From contig NZ_JACIJM010000002.1 in assembly GCF_014199395.1 (NCBI RefSeq), positions 248,001 to 312,000 on the forward strand: a stretch of DNA of 64,000 bases, given 5' to 3'. Below the pieces are notes generated by a model. The model was not told the DNA's origin, searched no databases, and was given only the letters and a program-made list of their open reading frames with translations. The stretch's first letter is position 1; each line of letters starts with the position of its first letter. The stretch comes from Yoonia ponticola. GTDB taxonomy: Bacteria > Pseudomonadota > Alphaproteobacteria > Rhodobacterales > Rhodobacteraceae. Below, one piece after another: positions 37,899 through 47,082 of this stretch. A program made the translations under genes and the position numbers.

Positions 37899-39050
37899 TT
37901 AGGTCACATCTTTGGGGTAGAACGCCACTCCGGTCATTGTTTGGTTCACATGCAACGGGCCGATTTGCTCGCCGTATGTGGAAAAACCGGTGACGTTGTT
38001 CTTAGCCATAATGGTTGAAAGTTCGTGCGTCATTTGGGTCTGTTCTGACTCTATCCGACGCAAAATACAATCGCATCCAATGATATCGGTAAACGGCCCA
38101 TCTGCTGCCATTTCGGCCATCTGGTCGGTCAAATGCTGGGCCATGTTTAACGGTGTGGCGACGGTCAGCACCATGCCTTCGTCAATCGCCGAAAAGAACA
38201 CCAACTCGCCAGCGTCGTTCACCTGCTGAATAGCGCGAACATGATGATCGCCACCTATTCGCACAACGACAGGATGCGATGCAAAGGTGAACCGATCCAG
38301 CTGCTCTGGGTCTTTGCCGACGATTCGCGCATATTCGCGGCCAGCAGGCTCGGCGTTAATCGACTTTACGATCCGCCGCTCCGGATCAGCCCCTGTGACG
38401 ACCATCTGCGTCTCAGTCGGGACGAGATGATCAAGGCTAAACACCTTTGTGCGGTGCGTACTGCGGATTAAGTTCAACACGGCCCCGTTCGTCATGATCT
38501 GCCCGTTCAGCGCAACCAGCGTCTGACGAAAATCCGCGCCGTCGCCCGCAGAAGCACCAAACAGCGGCATATCACGTAGCGCGGGTGAAATCGTCGAGGT
38601 CAGTGTGTCTTCACGGCGCGACAAGCCATCGACGATTAGGAATGCAAAGCCTTCCTCCATCTCAGGACTGCGATCTTGCAGTGCGACCCGTTCTTGCGCG
38701 ATCCGGTCCATTTCGGATTCCGCGTAAAAGATATCGAGGTTGGCAAATGCCAATGACTTTGACGCAAAATGCGATTGCGGGAAGCCGACAGCGACGATCA
38801 ACCCGTCGTCATATCCCATCTCGCCAATCTCGCCGGCGGTGGTGCAGCACACCACATCTACATCCGGATATAACAGTTCTGCCTCGGCGATCACGTCGCC
38901 AAAATCGGTCTGCGAGGTCACAAATAAAGCCAGTAAACAAAGCGGTTCATCGCCCATCGCGTTTTTCAACGCAGCTACCGGCGCGGTGGTCGTACACCGC
39001 ACCTCCGCCTTGCAGAGCAAGCTCCGGCGGATTCCTCCCTGAATTGTCAT
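37899..39050 (-). CDS. FIST domain sensor protein (NosP-like)
   Basis: FIST N plus FIST C domain protein of 383 residues, cytoplasmic. Features include the N-terminal CTTAGEIGEMGY strand-loop, SAGDGADF and, near the C-terminus, GFSTYGEQIG and NQTMTGVAFYP. FIST proteins are small-ligand or haem sensors; NosP binds nitric oxide through haem and controls the co-transcribed hybrid kinase. The start at 39050 has GGGAGAG upstream; the frame continues to 39221 without homology. It directly abuts the hybrid kinase gene. Whether this one binds haem cannot be decided from sequence alone. Confidence 0.9.
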   Translation of the reverse strand: MTIQGGIRRSLLCKAEVRCTTTAPVAALKNAMGDEPLCLLALFVTSQTDFGDVIAEAELLYPDVDVVCCTTAGEIGEMGYDDGLIVAVGFPQSHFASKSLAFANLDIFYAESEMDRIAQERVALQDRSPEMEEGFAFLIVDGLSRREDTLTSTISPALRDMPLFGASAGDGADFRQTLVALNGQIMTNGAVLNLIRSTHRTKVFSLDHLVPTETQMVVTGADPERRIVKSINAEPAGREYARIVGKDPEQLDRFTFASHPVVVRIGGDHHVRAIQQVNDAGELVFFSAIDEGMVLTVATPLNMAQHLTDQMAEMAADGPFTDIIGCDCILRRIESEQTQMTHELSTIMAKNNVTGFSTYGEQIGPLHVNQTMTGVAFYPKDVT

Positions 39051-39078
39051 TTTCTCTCTCCCTGAGGGAAAGATAGGA

Positions 39079-39786
39079 TCAGGTTTCGCCGTTTGGCAAT
39101 GTATTAAAGAATTTTGCTTCTTGGGCGACCAGGACAGCTTGGGTCCGGCGCTGCACGCCAAGTTTGCGCATAATTGCTGTGACGTGTGCTTTGACTGTGC
39201 CTTCGGCAATCGACAAATCAAAGGCGATTTGCTTGTTCAGTTTGCCTTCGCAGATCAATTCCAGAATGCGGCCCTGTTGGTTCGTGAGTGATGACAGGCG
39301 GACCAAAACGCGTTCCAGATCGTCGCCTTTGGCTGACTCAACGAAACCAGCGGGCTTGTACACACCGCCAGATGCGATTTCGGCCAAAGCGTCTTTGAAT
39401 ACCGCCCGACCGGAATGTTTCGGCACGAAGCCAGACGCGCCAGCTGCAATCGCACCGTTAATAATTGCGTTGTCGGTCATTGATGACACAATCACGACCG
39501 GCGCTTTGTCTGCAGCACGTTTAATGCGGATCAACCCGTCCAGCCCACTGACATCGGGCAAGTTCAGATCAAGCAAGACTAACGCAGGGCCACTTGGGCC
39601 TTTGTCAGCGAGCACTTTTAAACCAGCCTCTAAGCAATCGGCGGTCACAACTTCGGTGAAGTCGTCCAACGCGCTTAATGTCAGTTCTAAGGCATCACAG
39701 AACAGTGGGTGATCGTCGATGATCAATGCCCAACCGCGCATCAGTGCTGGCCGCGTTTCAGATTGAGTGGGGTGCGCTTGCGTCAT
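39079..39786 (-). CDS. LuxR/NarL-family response regulator
   Basis: Two-component response regulator of 235 residues. The receiver domain has acidic DD at 24-25 and the phosphorylated D73 in LLDLNLPD. The C-terminal LuxR-type helix-turn-helix contains LICEGKLNKQIAFDL and GTVKAHVTAIMRKLG. The start is chosen at 39786 (GAGGA upstream); an adjacent ATG at 39789 is equally possible. It lies 28 bases upstream of the FIST gene on the same strand, so it is likely the output of the FIST-hybrid kinase pair. It is divergent from the cox genes, which makes them candidate targets. Confidence 0.93.
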   Translation of the reverse strand: MTQAHPTQSETRPALMRGWALIIDDHPLFCDALELTLSALDDFTEVVTADCLEAGLKVLADKGPSGPALVLLDLNLPDVSGLDGLIRIKRAADKAPVVIVSSMTDNAIINGAIAAGASGFVPKHSGRAVFKDALAEIASGGVYKPAGFVESAKGDDLERVLVRLSSLTNQQGRILELICEGKLNKQIAFDLSIAEGTVKAHVTAIMRKLGVQRRTQAVLVAQEAKFFNTLPNGET

Positions 39787-39967
39787 CATGTCCTCACTAA
39801 AGCAGGCAAACAACAATCCGCCAATGCGCCAAAGGTCTAAGCTACATAAATTTTGTTAGGCGTTGCGCGACGTTGCTGCCATCAATCTCACAACTAAGCC
39901 ATTGGTCCTATATCCTCGACACCTTCTCGGTCCTAGGCTGAACCCCGCAACCACGACGGAAAAACAC
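39787..39967. promoter_or_regulatory. Divergent spacer between the response regulator and the cox genes
   Basis: About 180 bases between the divergent starts at 39786 and 39968. The shared control region may be where the response regulator acts. No specific site was identified. Confidence 0.35.
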
Positions 39968-40483
39968 ATGAAACTGAACGATAGCCGTACCATCCAAGCG
40001 GATGTTGCCACCATCTGGGCCGGGCTTTTGAACCCTGACGTGTTGAAAGAATGCGTACCTGGATGCACCGAAATGTCCGGATCCCCTGAAGAGGGTTTTG
40101 AGGCGACCGTGGTCCAAAAAGTCGGACCTGTGAAGGCGACCTTTAAGGGCGCAGTGCAGATGTCCGAAATGGTCGAGCATCAAAGCCTCAAGATGTCAGG
40201 CGAAGGCAAAGGCGGACCAGCAGGCTTTGCCAAAGGCGGCGCAAACGTTCGGCTAGAGGCCGACGGAGATACGACCATCCTGCACTACGAAGTCGAAGCC
40301 AACGTTGGCGGTAAGCTGGCCCAGCTTGGTAGCCGGATCATCGACGGTTTCGCCAAAAAGATGGCCGACCAATTCTTTGCCAACTTCCAAGACGCAGTTG
40401 AGCCACCGGATGCCAGCGACGATGCAGCACCCGAAGAAGAAACAAAAAAGAAGGGCTGGTTCCGGCGCGTAACCGGCAGCTAA
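39968..40483 (+). CDS. coxG: CoxG-like SRPBCC protein of a CO dehydrogenase-type cluster
   Basis: A 171-residue SRPBCC/CoxG family protein (MKLNDSRTIQADV, VPGCTEM, GGKLAQLGSRIIDG). CoxG is associated with membrane recruitment or maturation of aerobic CO dehydrogenase. The C-terminus ends in an acidic stretch then a basic amphipathic KKKGWFRRV, which could anchor it at the membrane. The start at 39968 gives the normal family N-terminus; the frame to 39863 is leader. It is followed 24 bases later by coxS. Confidence 0.88.
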   Translation: MKLNDSRTIQADVATIWAGLLNPDVLKECVPGCTEMSGSPEEGFEATVVQKVGPVKATFKGAVQMSEMVEHQSLKMSGEGKGGPAGFAKGGANVRLEADGDTTILHYEVEANVGGKLAQLGSRIIDGFAKKMADQFFANFQDAVEPPDASDDAAPEEETKKKGWFRRVTGS

Positions 40484-40507
40484 ATGATTGATCCAAGGGA
40501 GGATGCG

Positions 40508-40993
40508 ATGACAAAAGTCACAATGACCATCAACGGAAAAGAAGTTTCCGGAGACGTAGAAGGGCGCACATTGTTGTCGTCCTTTTTGCGTGAAGACCTG
40601 CGTATGACTGGCACCCACATCGGCTGTGACACGTCACAGTGCGGGGCCTGTACCGTGCATGTTAACGGCAAAACGGTGAAATCCTGCACGATGTTTGCAG
40701 CAGAAGCCGAAGGGGCGCAGGTATCGACGATTGAAGGTCAAGCGAACGCTGACGGCTCTTTGAACGTGATCCAGCAAGCATTTCAAGATCACCACGGTCT
40801 ACAATGTGGCTTCTGCACACCAGGCATGGTGATGACGACCGCCGCCCTGCTCAAAATCAACCCGAAACCATCCGAGCAAGAAGTCCGCGAACATCTCGAA
40901 GGCAATATTTGTCGCTGCACGGGATACCACAACATCGTCAAAGCGATCTTGGCCGCATCCGGTCAAGACGTCAGCACAATCGCCGCCGAATAA
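40508..40993 (+). CDS. coxS: 2Fe-2S subunit of molybdenum hydroxylase / CO dehydrogenase small subunit
   Basis: A 161-residue iron-sulfur electron-transfer subunit. The plant-type 2Fe-2S cluster has CDTSQCGAC then a further Cys in VKSC. The second cluster has CGFCTPG and [18 protein letters not shown] sits just before the ATG at 40508, so this start is preferred over 40484. It passes electrons from the molybdenum site of CoxL to the FAD of CoxM. Confidence 0.95.
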   Translation: MTKVTMTINGKEVSGDVEGRTLLSSFLREDLRMTGTHIGCDTSQCGACTVHVNGKTVKSCTMFAAEAEGAQVSTIEGQANADGSLNVIQQAFQDHHGLQCGFCTPGMVMTTAALLKINPKPSEQEVREHLEGNICRCTGYHNIVKAILAASGQDVSTIAAE

Positions 40994-41037
40994 TCGAATT
41001 TTGGAGAGAATTCGTTTTCCGATAGGGAGGAATAAAT

Positions 41038-43410
41038 ATGCCTAAAGATGGTGGAATTGGCGCCGCAACCACGCGCCGCGAAGACGTCCGGTTTTTGACC
41101 GGCACAGGAAGATATACCGACGATATCCAAACTCACGCTGAATGCGCGGCCATTTTTGCCCGCTCGACGGTGGCAAACGGTATCATCAAATCAATCGATA
41201 CAACCGCTGCGGCCGCAATGCCCGGCGTTCTGGCGATCTTCACAGGTGAAGATTTTGTTGAGGTCGGCGGCAACCCTGCTGGCTGGCTGATTAACAGCCG
41301 CGACGGCGAGCCGATGAAAGAGCCAAAACGTCCGGTTCTGGCGCACGGCAAAGTTCGGCACGTGGGCGACGCCTATGCCGCTGTTATCGCTGAAACCGTG
41401 CAACAAGCACGTGACGCAGCCGAGATGATCGAAGCTGACATCGAAGAACTGCCCGCCGTCGTGAATATGAAAGATGCCCTTGCTGGCGACAATTTCGTGC
41501 ATGACGAAATCGGCACAAACCAGTGTTTTGATTGGGGTTGGATCGAAGACAACCGCGCCGCGACCGATGAAGCGATCAAGAACGCGCATCACGTCACGAC
41601 ACTGGAATTGGTGAACAACCGCCTTGTGCCGAACGCGATGGAGCCACGTTGTTCAATCGGGTCGTACCACCCTGGCACTGGCGACTACACGCTGCACACA
41701 ACATCGCAGAACCCGCACCTAACACGGTTGCTAATTTCTGCGTTTGTGATGGGCATTCCAGAAAACAAACTCACCGTGATTGCGCCTGATGTGGGCGGCG
41801 GTTTTGGTTCTAAAATCTACCACTACGGCGAAGAAGCGCTGGTGCTTGCTGCCGCGAAAAAGCTGGGCCGCACTGTCAAATGGACCGCTGATCGGTCCGA
41901 AGCGTTCCTGACAGACGCCCATGGTCGCGATCACGTCACCAAAATCGAACTGGCGATGGACAAAGACGGCAATTTCCTCGCGTTCCGCACGGAAACACAT
42001 GCGAACGTCGGCGCGTATCTGTCCAACTTTGCCACAGCGACGCCAACGTTCCTGCACGGCACTCTAATGGCGGGCAACTACACGGTGCCGCTGGTCTACG
42101 TGAATGTGAAAGCCGTGTTTACTAACACCGCCCCCGTTGACGCCTATCGCGGTGCTGGTCGTCCCGAAGCGACCTATTCGCTGGAGCGTGTGATCGACAT
42201 GGCTGCGCGTGAAATCGGGCGCGATCCGACAGATTTACGCCGTCAGAACTTTATCAAACCGGACCAATATCCCTACGCGTCTGCGGCTGGCCTAGAGTAC
42301 GACAGCGGCAACTACGACGCGCTCATGGATAAGATGGAAGAAGTGTCTGACAAAGCAGGTTTCGCCGCACGTCGCGCTGAATCCGAGGCCAAAGGATTGC
42401 TGCGCGGCTTTGGCGTGAATGCCTACATCGAAGCCTGCGGCATCGCGCCGTCGAACCTTGTTGGTATTCTAGGGTCTCGCGTTGGTCTTTATGACGCGGC
42501 CACTGTGCGTGTGAATGCGACGGGCAATCTTTCCGTCATGGTCGGCGCACATAGCCACGGCCAAGGACATGAAACTGTGTTCCCGCAGGTCGTCGCAGAG
42601 ATGTTGGGAATCGACCCAATGTCGATCGAAATCGTACATGGCGACACCTCGAAAATCCCATTTGGGATGGGGACATATGGATCGCGGTCATTGGCGGTTT
42701 GTGGGTCTGCGGTTGTTCGCGCAACTGAGAAAATCATCAACAAAGCCAAGAAGATCGCGGCGCATATGCTCGAAGCAGCAGAGGCGGACATCGATTTTAC
42801 CGACGGTGAATTCTCTGTCGCTGGCACCGATAAAAAGGTCAGCTTTGGCGAGGTCGCGCTGAAGGCGTACATCCCGCACAACTTCCCGCTCGAAGACATC
42901 GAGCCGGGCCTAGAGGAAACCGCGTTCTACGATCCGGCAAACTTTACCTATCCATCAGGCGCTTACTGCTGCGAAGTGGAAATCGACCCTGAAACGGGCA
43001 AAGTCCGCGTAGATCGGATGACTGCCGTCGATGACTTTGGCAATGTGATCAACCCGATGGTTGTGACCGGTCAAGTGCATGGCGGTCTGGGCCAAGGCAT
43101 CGGTCAGGCGCTGTTGGAAAACACCACTTACGACGAAAACGGACAGCTATTGTCCGCGTCTTACATGGATTACGCAATGCCGCGTGCCGATGATGTGCCT
43201 TACTACATCGTCGATCATTCCCAAGGAAATGCCTGTACGCACAACCCCTTAGGCGTGAAAGGCTGCGGTGAAGCGGGTGCAATCGGGTCGCCACCAACGG
43301 TGGTGAACGCAGTGATCGATGCGATCCAGTCGGGCGGCATGAACGTCACCCACATCGACATGCCCGTCAGCCCGCATCGGGTTTGGGCTGCCATGAACAA
43401 CGCTAAATAA
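41038..43410 (+). CDS. coxL: Molybdenum-binding large subunit, form II CoxL (xanthine oxidase family)
   Basis: Molybdopterin-cytosine-dinucleotide-type hydroxylase large subunit, 790 residues. The active-site loop is AYRGAGR at 369-375, the form II signature; true aerobic CO dehydrogenase (form I) has AYxCSFR with the Cu-ligating cysteine, which is absent. Other family features: GGGFGSKIYHYGEE, GQGHETVFPQ and GVKGCGEAG near the C-terminus with the catalytic glutamate. GGGAGGAAT precedes the ATG. CO oxidation by form II enzymes is disputed; an aldehyde, purine or other carbonyl substrate is as likely. Confidence 0.93.
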   Translation: MPKDGGIGAATTRREDVRFLTGTGRYTDDIQTHAECAAIFARSTVANGIIKSIDTTAAAAMPGVLAIFTGEDFVEVGGNPAGWLINSRDGEPMKEPKRPVLAHGKVRHVGDAYAAVIAETVQQARDAAEMIEADIEELPAVVNMKDALAGDNFVHDEIGTNQCFDWGWIEDNRAATDEAIKNAHHVTTLELVNNRLVPNAMEPRCSIGSYHPGTGDYTLHTTSQNPHLTRLLISAFVMGIPENKLTVIAPDVGGGFGSKIYHYGEEALVLAAAKKLGRTVKWTADRSEAFLTDAHGRDHVTKIELAMDKDGNFLAFRTETHANVGAYLSNFATATPTFLHGTLMAGNYTVPLVYVNVKAVFTNTAPVDAYRGAGRPEATYSLERVIDMAAREIGRDPTDLRRQNFIKPDQYPYASAAGLEYDSGNYDALMDKMEEVSDKAGFAARRAESEAKGLLRGFGVNAYIEACGIAPSNLVGILGSRVGLYDAATVRVNATGNLSVMVGAHSHGQGHETVFPQVVAEMLGIDPMSIEIVHGDTSKIPFGMGTYGSRSLAVCGSAVVRATEKIINKAKKIAAHMLEAAEADIDFTDGEFSVAGTDKKVSFGEVALKAYIPHNFPLEDIEPGLEETAFYDPANFTYPSGAYCCEVEIDPETGKVRVDRMTAVDDFGNVINPMVVTGQVHGGLGQGIGQALLENTTYDENGQLLSASYMDYAMPRADDVPYYIVDHSQGNACTHNPLGVKGCGEAGAIGSPPTVVNAVIDAIQSGGMNVTHIDMPVSPHRVWAAMNNAK

Positions 43411-43422
43411 GGAGAGCGGACC

Positions 43423-44211
43423 ATGTATGCATTTGACATTGAACGGCCCGCAACGGTGGCAGACGCTGTCGCGGCTTTGTCTAACGAAGACGCGCAGGCG
43501 TTGGGGGGCGGTCAAACGCTGATACCAACGCTGAAAGCGCGGCTTGCCAGCCCTGAAAAGCTGATCAGCCTCTCTGGGATTTCTGAGATGCAAGGGATGT
43601 CGTCGGAAGGCGGCGCCTTGCGGATCGGTGGCGGTACAATCCACGCGACAGTCGCCACCGAGGCGGCTGCGATTTATCCGGCATTAGCAGCTTTGGCGTC
43701 CCACATCGGTGATCCTGCGGTGCGTAATCGCGGCACTATCGGCGGGTCTATCGCGAACAACGATCCAGCGGCTTGCTACCCTGCTGCTGCATTGGCATCG
43801 GGCGCTACAATCGTGACGAACAGTCGCGAAATCGCGGCCGATGACTACTTCCAAGGCATGTTCACCACAGCTCTGGACGAAGGCGAAATCGTCACGGCGG
43901 TTTCGTTCCCGATCCCTGAAAAAGCGCATTACGAAAAGTTCGTGCAACCTGCATCGCGTTTCGCGCTGGTTGGGGTCTATGTCGCCAAATTCGCGGACGT
44001 TGTGCGCGTGGCGGTCACGGGTGCGTCAAACGAAGGCGTACACCGCTGGACGGCGGCAGAAGAAGCGTTGAGCGCCAACTTTTCAGCCGATGCATTGGCC
44101 GACTTGACCGTTTCAGCCGACGACTTGATCAACGATCTTCATGGGTCCGCCGAATATCGGGCGCATCTCGTGAAAGTCATGACTGGACGTGCCGTTTCCA
44201 AAGCCAAATAA
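43423..44211 (+). CDS. coxM: FAD-binding medium subunit of CO dehydrogenase/xanthine dehydrogenase family
   Basis: A 262-residue FAD-binding subunit. FAD-contacting motifs are GGGQTLIPTLKARL (about 28-41) and RNRGTIGGSIANNDPAA (about 100-116). It has GGAG 7 bases before the ATG and follows coxL by 12 bases. It accepts electrons from the CoxS clusters. Gene order here is G-S-L-M, unlike the M-S-L order of form I cox operons, and supports a form II-type enzyme. A strong terminator follows. Confidence 0.94.
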   Translation: MYAFDIERPATVADAVAALSNEDAQALGGGQTLIPTLKARLASPEKLISLSGISEMQGMSSEGGALRIGGGTIHATVATEAAAIYPALAALASHIGDPAVRNRGTIGGSIANNDPAACYPAAALASGATIVTNSREIAADDYFQGMFTTALDEGEIVTAVSFPIPEKAHYEKFVQPASRFALVGVYVAKFADVVRVAVTGASNEGVHRWTAAEEALSANFSADALADLTVSADDLINDLHGSAEYRAHLVKVMTGRAVSKAK

Positions 44212-44230
44212 GTTACACGTGAAACAACTA

Positions 44231-44264
44231 AAGGCCCCGCATCACTGCGGGGCCTTTTGCGTTT
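44231..44264 (+). terminator. Terminator of the cox-type operon
   Basis: A perfect 10-base inverted repeat (44231-44240 and 44247-44256) with a 6-base loop is followed by TTTTGCGTTT. It lies between the convergent coxM and hemY-like genes and could serve both. Confidence 0.88.
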
Positions 44265-44287
44265 AGGGTCTATTGTGGCGTTTTAGC

Positions 44288-45781
44288 TTACTTCACGTGG
44301 CCTGGTTTCGGCTCTGCCGATGCCTCGGTAACCACTTCTTCAGCGTCTTCGATTTCGACGTCGATCACATCATCAGGTGTTTCAGGCTCTGGTTCAGGCT
44401 TGTTCAACTGGCCCACGATCAAAGGCAGCATCTCTGTGCCGGACGGCATAGCGACGTCGCCCTTTGTCGGGGTGGTCCACGCCAATGTGTCAAAGGACGA
44501 GCAGTTATCGCAAACCGGACCCCAAATCGGATGCACGTGCTGACATGTCGAGCACACCCATTGCGGGCCGCGTGATGCTGTCAACGCTTTGGTCAACCAA
44601 CCGCGCACGACGTCGTCGTTTGCACCTTCGCCACGTTCAATCGCGGCCATCAAGGTCAAGCTACGCGCTGTCGGGTCAGTTGTAACGAGATCACCAAGTG
44701 CGCGTTTTGCTTCTGGGAAGTCTTCGGCGGCGATGTTCAGTTCCGCCAACAGCATCTTAGTTTCAGGATGGTCTGGCTTGATTTTTGTCAGCGCCTTGAA
44801 CCGCTTAAGGCGAGCAGCAGGCGTTTCATCCGGTGCGATCTCAGCAAACACAGACGCCAAGTCAGGGTGCGGTTGTGCCGTCCATGCCTTTGTGATCACA
44901 CGTGTTGCATAGCGTGCATTGCCCGCCTCAACATAGCCGCGCGCAGCCATACACGCTGCAGGAATAAGGTCAGGCGACATGCGGTTCGCTTCAATCGCGG
45001 CTTCGCGTGCAGACACATCGTTACCTTCGTTCAAGATATCTTTGGCCTCGGAAAGCGCCAAGACAGCATCGCGACGACGATGCACATCGCGTGGCAAGGA
45101 ACCCGATTTCAGCTTTGCGTTTAGCGTTTCGCGGGCGCCCTTCCAGTCTTCTTTCTCAGCTTGCAGCTTGATTAAAACGTCCTGCGTTTCCACATGCTTT
45201 GGCTTCAGCGCAAATGCTTTTTGCGCCAGCTTCAATGCGGTATCGGTTTCGCCAGCGTCTAGCTTTTGCTTCAAAATGCCACGCACACCAACAAAACGAG
45301 TCGAGTCGTCGGCTAGCAGTTTTTTATAAGTCGCCTCAGCCTTGCGCCGATCACCAGCCATTTCGGCAGCTTGCGCTGTCAGCAGATTTGTCAGTTTCGG
45401 GCTATCAAGATAGCGTTCTGCGCGTGACGCTTTGGTCATTGCAAGATGGCCTTCGCCAGATGCCAGCGCCATCATACCTTCAGACAACGCCTCGTACCCT
45501 TTGCGTTCGCGATTCCGGTCAAAGTAGCGGGAAATCGCGGTTTCGTCGCCATTCAGGAAATGGAACGTCGCGATCAGCAACTTGATCAGGCGCAGACCAA
45601 GCCAAACCAACACGACCAGCGCGATGAAGGCAAAGACCGCTTCGAGAACGGTGAGCGTAATTTCAATCCCGCCGATGGTGACCGCAACACCGCCGCTGAC
45701 CTCCAACAGTTGGGTTGCGCCGTAGGTCAAGCCAGTGACGGCAAGGATGAAAGCCAGAATTTTGATCAGGGACCAGAGCAT
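44288..45781 (-). CDS. HemY-like TPR membrane protein with zinc ribbon
   Basis: A 497-residue protein with two N-terminal transmembrane helices (about 5-25 and 40-65), the HemY N-domain, then tetratricopeptide-like helical repeats. Near the C-terminus a rubredoxin-like zinc ribbon is visible: CSTC, then CDNC 14 residues later (starts about 410). The last 60 residues are acidic. HemY of this type lies with haem-synthesis genes in proteobacteria and is an assembly or regulatory factor, not an enzyme. TPR plus rubredoxin recalls LapB/YciM. It follows the mitofilin-like gene by 10 bases. Confidence 0.88.
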   Translation of the reverse strand: MLWSLIKILAFILAVTGLTYGATQLLEVSGGVAVTIGGIEITLTVLEAVFAFIALVVLVWLGLRLIKLLIATFHFLNGDETAISRYFDRNRERKGYEALSEGMMALASGEGHLAMTKASRAERYLDSPKLTNLLTAQAAEMAGDRRKAEATYKKLLADDSTRFVGVRGILKQKLDAGETDTALKLAQKAFALKPKHVETQDVLIKLQAEKEDWKGARETLNAKLKSGSLPRDVHRRRDAVLALSEAKDILNEGNDVSAREAAIEANRMSPDLIPAACMAARGYVEAGNARYATRVITKAWTAQPHPDLASVFAEIAPDETPAARLKRFKALTKIKPDHPETKMLLAELNIAAEDFPEAKRALGDLVTTDPTARSLTLMAAIERGEGANDDVVRGWLTKALTASRGPQWVCSTCQHVHPIWGPVCDNCSSFDTLAWTTPTKGDVAMPSGTEMLPLIVGQLNKPEPEPETPDDVIDVEIEDAEEVVTEASAEPKPGHVK

Positions 45782-45791
45782 GCGTTGACCT

Positions 45792-46997
45792 TCAGTTATC
45801 GTTTAAGGAAGTGGAAATGTCGTTCGCCGCTGCCAGCGCGTTTGAACGCGCCTGCGCCTGCTGCACCCAACCGGACAATGGACCAGCGGCAACATCAGGA
45901 AGGGCCGACACTTCGGCGATCGCGGTATCAAGCTGACCTTCTTTCAAGGCAGCTTCCGCACGCGACAAAATCGCATCAGCATCGTCGCCATCACGCGGGG
46001 CAACGGAGCGGACATTCAACTGTTCGCGCAAGAATGATCCAAACGCGCCAGTGGTTTCGCCAGATGCACCTTCGGACCGCGCATCAGACAACGCTTGGCG
46101 GGCTGCGGGTGGAAAATCACCTTGAAGCTTTGCCAACGTTGGAACGCCTTCAGCGACAGCGGCCAAGGCATCTGGTGTCGGCGCGTCCAACACTTCGGAC
46201 AATTCAGTCAGCGCGTTTGCCATCGGCGCGCCTGTGTCCAGCGCACTGCGGATTTCAGCAAGCGCTGCGCGGGCTTTGGCATTGCGTGCGGCCAACAGCG
46301 CGGCTTCTTCAATGGCTGCGGCTTCTTCACGGGTCGATTCAAGCTGTGCGAACGCGGCATTTGCTTGCTCTTCGACTTGCGAACGCAGGTTATCCAGCTC
46401 GGCCTGATAAGCCTGCAACGCGGTATCTTGCAGTGTGCCATCGCCGCTAGGCTGCTTTTCGAGCGCGACTAAACGTTCCTCAAAAGAAGCGATTCGTTCG
46501 TCAAATGCCCCAAATTGGTCGGTGATCTGACCGTTCAATGTGTTCACTTGCTCTGTCAACGGCGCGATATCTTCGGGCGCATCGATAGCTGTCACGTCTG
46601 CACGTAACTCAGCAATCGCAGCCTCGTTCGCGTTCATCGCTTCAACCATCGCGGGATCAAACCGTGGTATGAAGTAATAAGCCGCGCCAAAGCCAAGTCC
46701 AGCAGCGATCAAACCACCTAAGATTGCAGGTAAAAAGACACTATTCGAGGCTGAATCGTGCGGTATGGGGGTATTCTGAACAGGTGGCGTGGGGCGACCT
46801 TCGGGCTCTTTGACCAGTTCCTCAACAACTGGTTCTGCGTCAATTTCTTCCGCAACTTCCAACTCTTCCGGGGTCTCAGGAACCTCTACGCCAGTCTCAT
46901 CAGCAACATCTTCCGATGCCACTTCAGCGGTCGTCTCTTCGACTTCGACCACGTCTGGGGTCTCATCGTTTTGACTAGATTTACTCTTCTTTGCCAA
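45792..46997 (-). CDS. Mitofilin-family (Mic60-like) membrane protein
   Basis: A 401-residue inner-membrane protein. An acidic, disordered N-terminal cytoplasmic region (about 1-85) leads to one transmembrane helix (about 88-110, LGGLIAAGLGFGAAYYF), then a long coiled coil (about 115-240) and a C-terminal mitofilin domain. Alphaproteobacterial Mic60 homologues shape membranes and are encoded next to hemY and hemD, as here. The start is a TTG at 46997, chosen because AAAGGG lies 8 bases upstream; no ATG is available nearby. The length and hydrophobic segment match the family. Confidence 0.86.
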   Translation of the reverse strand: MAKKSKSSQNDETPDVVEVEETTAEVASEDVADETGVEVPETPEELEVAEEIDAEPVVEELVKEPEGRPTPPVQNTPIPHDSASNSVFLPAILGGLIAAGLGFGAAYYFIPRFDPAMVEAMNANEAAIAELRADVTAIDAPEDIAPLTEQVNTLNGQITDQFGAFDERIASFEERLVALEKQPSGDGTLQDTALQAYQAELDNLRSQVEEQANAAFAQLESTREEAAAIEEAALLAARNAKARAALAEIRSALDTGAPMANALTELSEVLDAPTPDALAAVAEGVPTLAKLQGDFPPAARQALSDARSEGASGETTGAFGSFLREQLNVRSVAPRDGDDADAILSRAEAALKEGQLDTAIAEVSALPDVAAGPLSGWVQQAQARSNALAAANDISTSLNDN

Positions 46998-47082
46998 CGT
47001 GTCGCCCTTTCCCAACTCACACAATCGACCCTAGGGTCGCACATTCACGTTATAGCGCTCTGCACAGACCCTCAAGGCATGT

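Noticed and set aside
45446..46450. Long plus-strand open frame opposite the mitofilin and hemY genes
   Set aside because: Same reason: Arg/Gln/His-rich translation antisense to well-supported genes, with no ribosome site.
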